Assembly (NCBI GenBank): GCA_963975425.1
Contig: CAXBGS010000006.1
Location: 310,001-374,000, forward strand
DNA: 64,000 nt
Source: CAXBGS01 sp963975425
GTDB lineage: Bacteria > Planctomycetota > Planctomycetia > Pirellulales > Pirellulaceae
Direction: 5' to 3'
Position 1 is the first letter of the stretch. Each line of letters begins with the position of its first letter. Position numbers and translations under genes: made by a program. The notes below the pieces were generated by a model, which saw only the letters and a program-made list of their open reading frames with translations, ran no database searches and was not told the origin of the DNA. Below, piece by piece: positions 29,137 to 37,350 of this stretch.

Positions 29137-31506
29137 TTAGCCGTGATTGTGTTTCCCGTGTTCGTTGCCACCTGGTGGCGGAGCCTCAACGAGAGGTGCG
29201 ACTTTGTCGGCACACTTGAGCATCGAGCCTCCGTAATAGGGATTGCGAACGGTATCGTTAGCCTGCAACCAAGTCGCTCCACGGCCATCAAACGCCATCG
29301 GGCAATGCAGTTCAAACAATTGATTGCCGCTATGAAATCCAAACATTCGTTGGATGGTCATCAATTCATCAGACAATAGTGCAAACGCGGATCGCATCGC
29401 TCCCAGATCCGTCGCCTTTGCTAACCTCGCGACAATCGATGAGAGGCTTCGAGACTCTGCTGCCCATCGCTTTGAGGCTACTTCAGCGAGTGTGCTAGCG
29501 TCGATCGCTTTAAGGCTTTGATCAAGTTGTTCGACATCATTGGCGACCGCATCCACTTTGTCCGAAGCCAGGCCGTCGCCGATCGCAAGATACGGGTTCA
29601 ACAAACGATCAAGCTGTTGGCGAAAAGCCATTGGCACATCAAGCGTCTCCTCAGGCATCTCGTGACCAGCATGTGAAATCCCAAACATCTTCTGCAGCCG
29701 CATCGCGTGTTCCTTGGTCACCAAAGTAACGCGATCCGCATCTTGCAAGCTTTGAATGTCTTGCCCTTCGACCGAGTCGTTGCGCAACAACATTGCGAAC
29801 TCGCGCCATTGGGCCGCCATGTCACCCAACAAAGCACTTCCTTCCACAGCCGCTACCTTCTGCCCAACTTCCGCAAACGCGTCACGGATATTGTTCAGAT
29901 CTGCTTTCTCAATGGCGGCTTCGACTGCCTTGATGGAATCAAGAACTGCCAGCATCTGCTCGCCCACCTTTGGCGGAAGCGACATTTTGGAGTGGTCGGC
30001 CATCGCTTCGCCATTACCTGGCGGCATCGCATCGCCGCCGTGGTCGTGAGCACCACCACCGCCGCCACCCGATGGCGTCATCATGGAAGGCTTGGCGGAA
30101 ATTTGCAGAGCGCTATCGAGCTTGAAGTTGCCATTGGTGACGACTAACTCACCTTCTTTTAGACCAGATTTGACAAGGTAGTAGTCCCCGGCACGAGGTC
30201 CGAGGACAATCTCGCGTCCTTCGTAGGTTGGCTCCTCCGCATCAGGCACCTGGACGTAAACAATCGCTCGCGTACCGGTTAGCAAAGCCGCCGAAATCGG
30301 AATTACGAGAGCCTTCGCCGTATCGCTGGGCTCGGCCGTCACATAACCGAGTGTTTCTGCACGCACCAACGGCATTCCACAAATGTCACAATCACCCGGT
30401 TCGTCTTTAACGATCTCCGGGTGCATCGGACTGATCCATTTGCCAGCCAACGATGCATCCAACACTCGCCCGCCCGCCGCGATTTTGGATCGAACAATCG
30501 CCCGCACGAACATCTCCGGCTTTAGCCGTCCATCTTCGTTCGACACGTTCACCCGAACTTTGACAGTTCGCGTGTCCTTGTTCAAAACGGGGTCAATAAA
30601 CGCGATTTGACCTTTGAAGACTTCACCCGGGTAGGCCTCCGTCGTGAAATCAACTTCTTGCCCATACTTAAGCCAAGCCAAGTCCGATTCGTATGCATCC
30701 ATTTGCACCCACAGATGACTCAGGTCAGCAACGGTGTAAATGCGATCTCCCGTACGGACACGGTCACCCTCCTGGCGGAGCTTCTCCACGACAATTCCGC
30801 TGGCCGGTGAGTAGATCGTTAGGTGCGTACTCGGTTTCCCACGCTGCTCGATTTCTTTGATTTGCTTTTCGGTGATCCCCAGCAACCGCAGCTTCTCACG
30901 GGCGGATTCCGCTAAGTCGATTGGCTCGACGAAACGAGATGACGAACGCCCCGCATTGGACTCGAGGGCCGCGATCAATTCCTGTTGGGCGGTGTACAAC
31001 TCTTCGCTGTAGATGTACGCCATATGATCGCCCTTGTTGACTTCGACGCCAGTGAAGTCGACATACAATCGGTCCAAGCGTCCGGAAACCCATGCAGTGA
31101 TGTAAGCCAAACGCGTCTCGTCATACTCAATCTTTCCGACCATCCGCACATCGGCAGTCACATACCGACGTCCTACCGGAACGGTCTGAATGTTCATCAG
31201 CTTCTTAACGTCCGCGTTGATCGAAACAGTACGGACGCCGCTCGCCGACTTCTTCACCGGCACCAAATCCATACCGCAAATGGGGCAGCTACCGGGGCCG
31301 TCGCGCCGAATCTGAGGGTGCATCGAACAGGTCCAGATTGCCGGTGCATTCGATGCTTGCTCAGCCACAACGGCTTGGGAACCCGCTGACGAGTCCGATG
31401 TCGATGGTCCTCGCAACCACCATGCAAACGCAAAGCCGATCACCAAGAAGCCGACTGCCTGGACGAGCCAAGTGTTGTCACGAAGTTTTTGAAATACGGG
31501 TTTCAT
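29137..31506 (-). CDS. cusB: RND efflux adaptor (CusB type) with two heavy-metal-binding motifs and helical C-terminal repeats
   Basis: 789 residues, almost twice the size of ordinary CusB. After a membrane anchor (LVQAVGFLVIGFAFAWWL) comes a heavy-metal-binding motif, CSMHPQIRRDGPGSCPICGM, near residue 60, then the adaptor body (YVDFTGVEVNKGDHMAYIYS, LTIYSPASGIVVEKLRQEGD, EVFKGQIAFIDPVLNKDT). A second copy of the motif, SPMHPEIVKDEPGDCDICGM, lies near residue 360. The last 280 residues are helical, with two DUF3347-like repeats (LDSIKAVEAAIEKADLNNIR and FRQQLDRLLNPYLAIGDGLA), a cupredoxin-free Cys/Met tail (ELHCPMAFDGRGATW) and a His-rich end. The copper-binding modules probably replace a separate CusF. 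Confidence 0.92.
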   Translation of the reverse strand: MKPVFQKLRDNTWLVQAVGFLVIGFAFAWWLRGPSTSDSSAGSQAVVAEQASNAPAIWTCSMHPQIRRDGPGSCPICGMDLVPVKKSASGVRTVSINADVKKLMNIQTVPVGRRYVTADVRMVGKIEYDETRLAYITAWVSGRLDRLYVDFTGVEVNKGDHMAYIYSEELYTAQQELIAALESNAGRSSSRFVEPIDLAESAREKLRLLGITEKQIKEIEQRGKPSTHLTIYSPASGIVVEKLRQEGDRVRTGDRIYTVADLSHLWVQMDAYESDLAWLKYGQEVDFTTEAYPGEVFKGQIAFIDPVLNKDTRTVKVRVNVSNEDGRLKPEMFVRAIVRSKIAAGGRVLDASLAGKWISPMHPEIVKDEPGDCDICGMPLVRAETLGYVTAEPSDTAKALVIPISAALLTGTRAIVYVQVPDAEEPTYEGREIVLGPRAGDYYLVKSGLKEGELVVTNGNFKLDSALQISAKPSMMTPSGGGGGGAHDHGGDAMPPGNGEAMADHSKMSLPPKVGEQMLAVLDSIKAVEAAIEKADLNNIRDAFAEVGQKVAAVEGSALLGDMAAQWREFAMLLRNDSVEGQDIQSLQDADRVTLVTKEHAMRLQKMFGISHAGHEMPEETLDVPMAFRQQLDRLLNPYLAIGDGLASDKVDAVANDVEQLDQSLKAIDASTLAEVASKRWAAESRSLSSIVARLAKATDLGAMRSAFALLSDELMTIQRMFGFHSGNQLFELHCPMAFDGRGATWLQANDTVRNPYYGGSMLKCADKVAPLVEAPPPGGNEHGKHNHG

Positions 31507-31553
31507 CCGTTGTCCCTAGATAATTGAATTTGCGTTTTGACGGCGATTGGTGA

Positions 31554-32456
31554 TCAAGTCTGTTCAAACCACCTGACCAGTGCCGTGACTTCTTCTTGGT
31601 CCTTCACGCCGACAGCCGTCACACTCCGTGGGCCCTCTCGCCATGTCGCTGCGATGCTTGAATCGAGATCGACTAGACAACACTCCTTATCACCGCACAT
31701 CGCCATGCTGGAGGCTCGGTCCCCAAACCAGTCAACCTCTTCGTCGTCGTGTTCAAACAGAACCAACGTTGAACCATCCTGACGTTTGCACACCGCCTTG
31801 ACGCAGGTGCAGCAGGGCATCTTCAAAACACTTGTTGACGCGAGTGAATAGCCCTGCGGCAAGCCGTCAGCTACGACCGGCCGATAACCGACCAGGTGGA
31901 CGGCCTCATCCGGAGCGACCAATTTGCCATCGTATTTATCCAGCAAGAACTGCTCCGCCGCATCAGGATTCTCCGGAAGCGCCCGCAGGTAGTGATCCAT
32001 TGTCGCGACGAATTCCTTGCTGTGCCCCTGATCCATGTCGGACATCGAATCGTGACGTGATATCCAAACGCTTAAGCCAAACACAAGGAGCATCGAAGCG
32101 GCGATCGCGAGACGCTGATACATCGCCCGACTCCAACGCGGATTTGGCGAGCGATCCGCATTTGCACCGGAGGCCAACTCAACAGCAGGGGCAACTGCTA
32201 ACGAGGGCTTTGCCCGGCCAACGCTCTCTGTCGCGTTGTCCGCGTCGAGGCCTTGAACAATTTGCCCCCAAACACTCGGCGGAACTGGCGGGGCGGCGGT
32301 ACGTGAGAAAGCACCACTAAGCTGCTCGTACTCGGTCAAAGCCCTCGCGCATCCCTGACAGTCCTGCAAATGTTCTGCAACGGCGGCACGCACGTCGACC
32401 GACAACTCGTCGTCGTAAAACGCCGAGAGCAAATCTTGTGTTTCTTTACAGTTCAT
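31554..32456 (-). CDS. Zinc-finger anti-sigma-like membrane protein, paralogue of the 11.8-kb gene
   Basis: 300 residues. Zinc finger at the N-terminus (CKETQDLLSAFYDDELSV, then HLQDCQGC), a Pro/Ala-rich linker, one membrane helix near residue 120 (LAIAASMLLVFGLSVWI), and an outer domain with AVHLVGYRP, LKMPCCTCVKAVCKRQDGST, FEHDDEEVDWFGD, MCGDKECC and AATWREGPRSVTAVGV. Each of these stretches has its counterpart, in the same order, in the protein at 11813-12631. No sigma-factor gene is adjacent here either. It is 47 bases downstream of the CusB gene, so it may be the last gene of, or closely follow, the efflux transcript's start region; the order (upstream on the minus strand) means it is transcribed before cusB. 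Confidence 0.85.
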   Translation of the reverse strand: MNCKETQDLLSAFYDDELSVDVRAAVAEHLQDCQGCARALTEYEQLSGAFSRTAAPPVPPSVWGQIVQGLDADNATESVGRAKPSLAVAPAVELASGANADRSPNPRWSRAMYQRLAIAASMLLVFGLSVWISRHDSMSDMDQGHSKEFVATMDHYLRALPENPDAAEQFLLDKYDGKLVAPDEAVHLVGYRPVVADGLPQGYSLASTSVLKMPCCTCVKAVCKRQDGSTLVLFEHDDEEVDWFGDRASSMAMCGDKECCLVDLDSSIAATWREGPRSVTAVGVKDQEEVTALVRWFEQT

Positions 32457-32719
32457 AAGCGATGCCTGCGACCTTTCGTGGCCTGTCCGTGAAAACGAGT
32501 TCCGCGCCGTTCGCCGCGTCGTATCGAGAACTCGTCAATGGTTGGATACCTCTAAACCGCGGTTCCTTCACGATTTTCAGCGATTTCGCACGAAACGTCG
32601 ATGCTGGACGCATCTTTTTCAGAATTCCTGCGAAAATTGGTGAAGAACGGCACGACTGAAAGCATCTGAGTCGGCGTAAGCATCTTTCCAACGCCTTTTT
32701 CGACGAGGAATCCAGAGTC

Positions 32720-33175
32720 ATGACTTTTCTGAAGTGGTCGTTGCCTATTGCCGCCCTCGCCATACTTGCCATCAGTTTTACAGGCTGTGATTCGTCGCAG
32801 GTTCAACCAGCCGACGATACCGCACCAGCTACCGAGATGGAGGGTGGATCGGACCACGATGCCATGGATCACGATGAGCACGCGATGCACGACCACGCAT
32901 CCCACTCGGGAGGAGACGCTACCGAAGAAATCCCGGCTCCAGAGGCGAAGTCCGACATGGACAAAATGATGGAAACGCTGGCCAGTTTCTCGGAAAAGGA
33001 CAAAGCATCGGCAATGAAGCAGCACTTCTGCCCCGTCAGCGGAGAAATGCTCGGCGTGATGGGCAAGCCTGAGAAGATCGATGTCGAAGGCCAAACCGTC
33101 TGGATCTGCTGCGATGGCTGCAAGGACAAGCTGCTCGCTGACACCGAAAAATACCTCGCCAAGATCAACCAGTAG
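32720..33175 (+). CDS. His/Asp/Met-rich lipoprotein with YHS-like metal module
   Basis: 151 residues. The leader IAALAILAISFTGC is a lipobox (F-T-G-C), so the mature protein is lipid-anchored. After it is an acidic linker with repeated His-Asp pairs (DHDAMDHDEHAMHDHASHSG) and then a compact C-terminal module HFCPVSGEMLGVMGKP, VDVEGQTVW in form, and ICCDGCKDKLLADTEKYLAK, which is the TRASH/YHS type with a CPVSG start and a CCxxC pair. It is divergent from the anti-sigma/cusBA genes, with 260 bases between. Likely a periplasmic copper sequestering or delivery protein (CusF-like role); metal identity is inferred. Confidence 0.85.
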   Translation: MTFLKWSLPIAALAILAISFTGCDSSQVQPADDTAPATEMEGGSDHDAMDHDEHAMHDHASHSGGDATEEIPAPEAKSDMDKMMETLASFSEKDKASAMKQHFCPVSGEMLGVMGKPEKIDVEGQTVWICCDGCKDKLLADTEKYLAKINQ

Positions 33176-33212
33176 ATTCGGGCACTCGAAACCTTCTCTA
33201 GGAGTCTCCGTT

Positions 33213-33551
33213 TTGGACTTGAAGAACACTGGCTGTGACGTCGCGTATGACCACATTGGAATCCCAACAATCCATCCTAGCGAAGGCGAAGTTTATCATC
33301 CGGACATTTGTGCGCATATTCTTCGTGTGAAAACAGATGCGTTGCGAATCGAAAAGATTCGCTTCGACGCTGATGCGCCGTTCCCCGATGACGTTAAGAC
33401 ACGGACTCACGTTGCGTTCAGAGTAGACAGTTTGAGCGAGGCAATTTTCGGAAATCAGATCGTAATGCCACCGACGGAATTCAAGCCTGGGATCCGATTT
33501 GCCTTTGTCGATATCGAGGGAGTGCTGATCGAATTTTTTGAGATTGACTAA
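33213..33551 (+). CDS. VOC (glyoxalase) superfamily protein, possible non-ATG start
   Basis: 112 residues from TTG 33213 with AGGAG eight bases before it. The product shows one VOC module: VAYDHIGIPTIHPSEGE is the strand with the metal His, THVAFRVDSLSEAIFG is the second, and IRFAFVDIEGVLIEFFEI is the final strand with the metal Glu. These are the usual positions for metal-binding side chains in the family, but the substrate is unknown. No in-frame ATG fits, since earlier ones lie inside the lipoprotein gene. The module is short for a glyoxalase (one of the two beta-alpha-beta3 units), so it may be a degraded or dimeric form. Confidence 0.55.
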   Translation: MDLKNTGCDVAYDHIGIPTIHPSEGEVYHPDICAHILRVKTDALRIEKIRFDADAPFPDDVKTRTHVAFRVDSLSEAIFGNQIVMPPTEFKPGIRFAFVDIEGVLIEFFEID

Positions 33552-33722
33552 CGAACACGGGCAACTCCATGCACGTTGCTTCGAGTGGTCCCATTCGTTT
33601 TCTGCAGACTCATTGGCACGCAGCCGTGAGCCTTCAAGGGCGGTGTGGAGCATCGGAAACGATCGAACTTCGCGATCGATTCTAAGTTGTACACCGCCCT
33701 TGTCGCTTGTGAAGTATTCCCT

Positions 33723-33941
33723 ATGAAGCAATTCCAAATGTCAATCGAAAAACGCATAAGCCGAGGACTCGAGCGTTTGGGGTGCGGAGAAATTCGCGTG
33801 ACGCATCTCGGTGCCGGCAAAATAGCGCTATTTTGTAACCACAAGGATGCAAACGAACGTGCCATAGCGATTGCTGCGACAAAGACAGTTCCAGGTGTCA
33901 CTGAAATCAGATTCAGAACGGCAAGGCTTCGTGCTGAGTAG
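33723..33941 (+). CDS. Short BON-like protein
   Basis: 72 residues from ATG 33723. The pattern ISRGLERLGCGEIRVTHLGA then IALFCNHKDANERAIAIA and VPGVTEIRF matches a single BON unit (helix, strand, strand with the final V-x-x-I-x-F). No signal peptide or membrane segment is visible. It is alone, with 170 bases to the VOC gene on the left and no neighbour until 34866. A real gene is likely; the function is open. Confidence 0.5.
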   Translation: MKQFQMSIEKRISRGLERLGCGEIRVTHLGAGKIALFCNHKDANERAIAIAATKTVPGVTEIRFRTARLRAE

Positions 33942-34865
33942 GGAAATACGGCCGACACTGACGCAGCAGAAATTCTTATTCGAGCCCTTTTCGATGCCGA
34001 TCAAAGATGATCAACCATCATTTGTACATAAATGACCGAGACTTATCGCCGAATGCGGTCGAAGAATCGGCGCTGTCGTTAATCAAGATGCGTCTTCCGA
34101 ATTGTTTGAGCGAGGCTTCGAGGCCCTCCAGCACGAACAGTCTCATTCGTCCAGCGCAAGCTTTCGCGATACACCAACGCACTCAACAAATGGCTTCCGT
34201 GTGTATCACTTGTCGATCACGCGAGTCCCAGCTTTCGTCGCGCTTCCGGCATCCCGGTTTGGGTACGCAAGAACAAGAAACGCTATAAATACTCGATAGA
34301 AGATGACAACGCTTGCACGACCGCTAACGGGGATGTACAAACCAAGAGCATTCGGTAAACACCATGTTTTTAAACCCTTCAGGTTTAGCCTCATAACCTC
34401 GAGGTCGTCGGTTTTAATCCGGGACCTGCACTGCTGTAATCGTTCAGAAGCGTTTCCTGGGTAAACTGCTGATCCTCTCCGCAGCGCGAATCAAAGTCGT
34501 CCATGCGCCACCCGGGACCTTCTTGCGAAAGCGGCGAGTGTATCGGCCACAGGCCTTCGGGGAAGTCACATGCTGGTTCGCTTTACTCCGGCGATTTAGT
34601 CAGACTCGCGTCCTCATGTTCGCTCCAGGATTTGGCATCCCGACAAAGTTTACTTTATCTGTCTGCGGCATCTCTGATCATGCCACGGCGTCAAGGTCCG
34701 TTCGGTCCGACGCTTTGCTCTGTCGCTCACTGCTGCTTTCGTATTCGCGAAAGGCTCCACCGTGACTTACCGTGCTCGACTGAACCAAGCCGCCGGCAGG
34801 CAATCGAAAAGAATGAATTTTTGCGATTGTCGGATTGCCACAACGAAGAAGAATGGAGAATCACG
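33942..34865. other. Gene-poor stretch with tRNA remnant
   Basis: About 920 bases. The only feature I can support is the tRNA-fMet 3'-half at 34390. Three reading frames from 34007 to 34366 carry short coding-like pieces (LFERGFEALQHE; WVRKNKKRYKYSIEDD) in different frames, which suggests a degraded gene but is not enough to name one. The part from 34440 to 34860 shows nothing clear. Confidence 0.45.
34390..34432 (+). other. 3'-half of an initiator tRNA (tRNA-fMet-like, CAU loop), probable attachment-site remnant
   Basis: From 34390 the sequence reads CTCATAACC, then GAGGTCGTCGG, then AATCCGGG. This lines up with the anticodon loop, variable loop and T-arm of bacterial tRNA-fMet. The 5' half is missing: the bases before the loop cannot pair as an anticodon stem. 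Fragments that begin at the anticodon loop and run to the tRNA 3' end are what tyrosine recombinases leave at attachment sites. The T-loop has changed (TTTTAAT for TTCAAAT), so it is old. Confidence 0.6.
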
Positions 34866-35111
34866 ATGTCACATACCGTAGGAGACAAAGACCATTGGCT
34901 AATCGGCAGAATCTTCTACTCCTATTCATTCAACAGGAGAGAACGGATTGAACGGCGAATCAACCTAGCGATCGAAGAACCGCAAGCGAGTACTGATCCA
35001 GGATTCGTTGAGCGGATTCGCGAACAGGCGGCTAGGAAGTCGCTCGGCTTGCAAGCGTTGCATGACGAACTGGAAGCGGCAAATGCAAAACATCCGTTTG
35101 AAACGGCGTAA
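34866..35111 (+). CDS. Small hypothetical protein
   Basis: 81 residues from ATG 34866, with GGAG before it. MSHTVGDKDHWLIGRIFYSY, RRERIERRINLAIEEP and FVERIREQAARKSLGLQALH suggest a helical, charged, soluble protein. No family recognised. Its end overlaps the next gene by 29 bases, so they are coupled. It lies at the left edge of the accessory region, between the tRNA remnant and the structured element. Confidence 0.45.
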   Translation: MSHTVGDKDHWLIGRIFYSYSFNRRERIERRINLAIEEPQASTDPGFVERIREQAARKSLGLQALHDELEAANAKHPFETA

Positions 35112-35436
35112 CGAAGCGATAGAGATCTGGTCCACCGTAACGGGTAAGCCATCCGAAGAAAGTGGAAGCAGCTATCGAGTGTCGTCTGATGTCGAATCGT
35201 CGCTTCGGGGTCGGCGATTGGGTCACGAAAAGGAATTGATGGCGGCTCATCCGCTTGGCTCTGAAATCCTTCGTCTTCGACACGAGAAAGAGGAGCTGCT
35301 CGATACCGTCTGCCTCGCGACTTCATCAGCCCAGATAAAGGAACTCTGGAAGCGTTTTGCCGATATTCTCAAGTGGGAACCACCGGCACTTCAGCAGAAG
35401 GCAATGGAAATCGAGCCAGAGACGTCCGAAAGGTAG
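35083..35436 (+). CDS. Small hypothetical protein, translationally coupled to the previous gene
   Basis: 117 residues from ATG 35083. It starts inside the previous gene and is helical and charged (RNEAIEIWSTVTGKP; EILRLRHEKEELLDTVCLA; IKELWKRFADILKW). No family recognised. A clear intrinsic terminator lies 19 bases after the stop (35455-35483), which shows that a real transcript ends here and supports both small genes. Confidence 0.5.
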   Translation: MQNIRLKRRNEAIEIWSTVTGKPSEESGSSYRVSSDVESSLRGRRLGHEKELMAAHPLGSEILRLRHEKEELLDTVCLATSSAQIKELWKRFADILKWEPPALQQKAMEIEPETSER

Positions 35437-35454
35437 AGCAAGCTTCCATTGCTC

Positions 35455-35486
35455 AGACCGCTCGATCCTCGGGCGGTCTTTTTCAA
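35455..35486 (+). terminator. Intrinsic terminator
   Basis: Perfect 7-base stem AGACCGC / GCGGTCT with an 11-base loop, followed by a run of T (TTTTT). It ends the transcript of the two small genes. Confidence 0.88.
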
Positions 35487-35748
35487 GAATGTGCCATTCT
35501 CGAATATGTGAAATAGAATGCGTCTTCACCCCCGAACGCAATGTAATAGATTCTGGGTTCGCCGGACGGCGATTCTAGCTGTCACTGGCCGCTCGGCGGA
35601 AGAGTCACTCATGAACCCGCAGTTAGTGAGTCTGCCACGCGGGGCGACTGCAATGCCCAACGCATGCACTCTTCAGTTGGTAGCCTTGTTGCATTCGGTC
35701 GTCTCATCACTCCCCCGTGCCCAGACGCGATCTTTTCCTGCGCCTCTC

Positions 35749-36106
35749 GGGTTGGCTGAGGCCAACCCTTACGGCATTGTTCCGCTGAACGCTCCACCGT
35801 CCCCGAACGGGACGTGAACGCTCACCGCTGGGGCGGCTCGCTGCGGGCTGTACGCCCGCTGGTCTCGCTTGGCCGCTCGACCTGCGACCGAGCCTGCTGG
35901 GGCAGGCTGCGGTCGCTCTCGCCGTCGCTGAACGCTTCGGCGTTGCGGCTCACTTGCGTTCGCCGCCCTGTTACGCGAGCCACTTCGCTGCCCGCGCCGT
36001 GGATGGAACAATCGGCACCTGTACCAGCATTCCGCCTGACCCACCCAAGTTCCATTCCTGATGCCACTGACTACGGCTACATCAAACGACTTAGAGTCGT
36101 TTGATG
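35749..36106. other. GC-rich array of strong hairpins (candidate structured RNA)
   Basis: At least six stems in 358 bases: GGGTTGGC/GCCAACCC (35749-35768, 8 bp, loop TGAG); GTCCC/GGGAC with a flanking CAC/GTG (35795-35816); GCGGGC/GCCCGC (35843-35859); a 14-bp stem with one bulge (35884-35916, outer GCGACCG, inner AGCCTGC); AACGC/GCGTT on a TTCG tetraloop with an outer CGC/GCG (35926-35947); and a perfect 12-bp stem CATCAAACGACT with a TAG loop (36080-36106). There is no convincing ORF through it. The motif TGAACGCT recurs three times (35785, 35814, 35929). It could be a structured RNA or a long leader of the kinase gene at 36207. Confidence 0.5.
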
Positions 36107-36206
36107 GTGGAAGGTGTTAGCTACAGGTATCTGCAAATACATCCTATGACGCTCTGTGTAAAATTGGAGCCATTCAAAACCACCAGCATGCGAGTTCTTA
36201 CAACCA

Positions 36207-37169
36207 ATGAGCGACCGACCAATTCAATTTCGCGGGACTTCGTATCCGGTCATTGAACGCGTTCGTGTTGGTGGTCGTCTGTATTTGGTGGTGGCTAGAA
36301 TCGGGACGGCTGGCCGTCGAGCTTACCAAGCTTACGACCCGGCTATTGGCATGATGCGAGCGCTACATGTGCTGCCACACTCGGACGCAACGATGAAACG
36401 CATTGGCACACTGCAACGCCTGACGCAGGGTGACAATGAGATATTGCAGATTATCGAATATCGTCGCGAGAAAAACCAGATCTGGGTGGTGTTGCCGTGG
36501 ATAAATGGCTTTGATCTACGCAATGTTCTGTCCGGCATCCGAGATCGGAAACGAGCACGCATTGCCGCCCCCGAGGCATTGCGTTTGGTGAAGGGTGTTG
36601 CACACGCTCTACACCATCTGCATCGCCGCAAGCAGATCATTCACGGCGACATCAAGCCCGCCAATCTGATTCTGACCAAGAGAACTGGCTTGGTCTTAAT
36701 CGACTACGGAAATGCCTGGACCGTGGAACGTACGATGGCGCGAAGTCAGGGTGATGGCGTAAGCCAGATTTATGCGGCACCCGAACTGGCTCGGGGTGAA
36801 CACCATGTCGATTTTCGTATCGACATCTTTTCAGTCGGGGTAATCCTCTACGAAATGTTGACCAGCGTCATTCCTTACGAAGGACACGGAGGCAAGGTTG
36901 CAACGCTGCCGAGCTCCGCTTTGTCTGGGTTGCAATTGACGCCAGTGAGCAAAATCAGTCCTGAACGCGAGAGACTTTCAAAACGTATTTGGCATCCGAT
37001 TGACCAGCTTCTTGCTCGTTCCCTGGCAATCGACCCAGACGACCGTTTCGAGACATCGAGCGAATGGTTGGACGCGTGGACGTCCGTTATGCACGAGCTT
37101 CATCGAACAAAGCAGCGATCGACGGAAAGACACTGGTTCTCCCGGTTGCTCAATTGGCCTTCAAAATAG
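36207..37169 (+). CDS. Serine/threonine protein kinase (Hanks type), cytoplasmic
   Basis: 320 residues. Kinase fold with the catalytic loop HGDIKPANLIL near residue 146, the metal site LIDYGNAW near residue 170 (DYG instead of DFG), APELARGEH, and DFRIDIFSVGVILYEMLTS. The catalytic Asp and Asn and the metal Asp are present. The N-lobe lysine position is different: MMRALHVLP has His where the VAIK lysine is expected, so activity is uncertain. No membrane helix or sensor domain is seen. It starts 100 bases after the hairpin array and converges with the HEPN/Cas4-like gene, 180 bases away. Confidence 0.82.
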   Translation: MSDRPIQFRGTSYPVIERVRVGGRLYLVVARIGTAGRRAYQAYDPAIGMMRALHVLPHSDATMKRIGTLQRLTQGDNEILQIIEYRREKNQIWVVLPWINGFDLRNVLSGIRDRKRARIAAPEALRLVKGVAHALHHLHRRKQIIHGDIKPANLILTKRTGLVLIDYGNAWTVERTMARSQGDGVSQIYAAPELARGEHHVDFRIDIFSVGVILYEMLTSVIPYEGHGGKVATLPSSALSGLQLTPVSKISPERERLSKRIWHPIDQLLARSLAIDPDDRFETSSEWLDAWTSVMHELHRTKQRSTERHWFSRLLNWPSK

Positions 37170-37350
37170 ACGCATGCAGCCGATTGCAAATCATGTACGC
37201 ACAAAATCTGAACTAAAGTTGCGTTGCGGAAGTCGCGGTCGTCAGTCAAGAACGCATTGGCGTTCCGCGTGATGCCGACGAAACCAGCCTGATTTTACGG
37301 TATTCACCGCCTCCAATAGTGGATCAGAGTATCACTTCGGTCGCTGAACG

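Noticed and set aside
34503..34865. N-terminal extension of the ORF ending at 35111
   Set aside because: Cys/Ser/Arg-rich with no coding character; the ATG at 34866 with GGAG before it marks the likely start.
35604..35630. Possible left attachment repeat of tRNA-Asp (GAACCCGCA near 35611)
   Set aside because: Only nine bases match the tRNA end, with poor flanks, which is expected by chance in this window.
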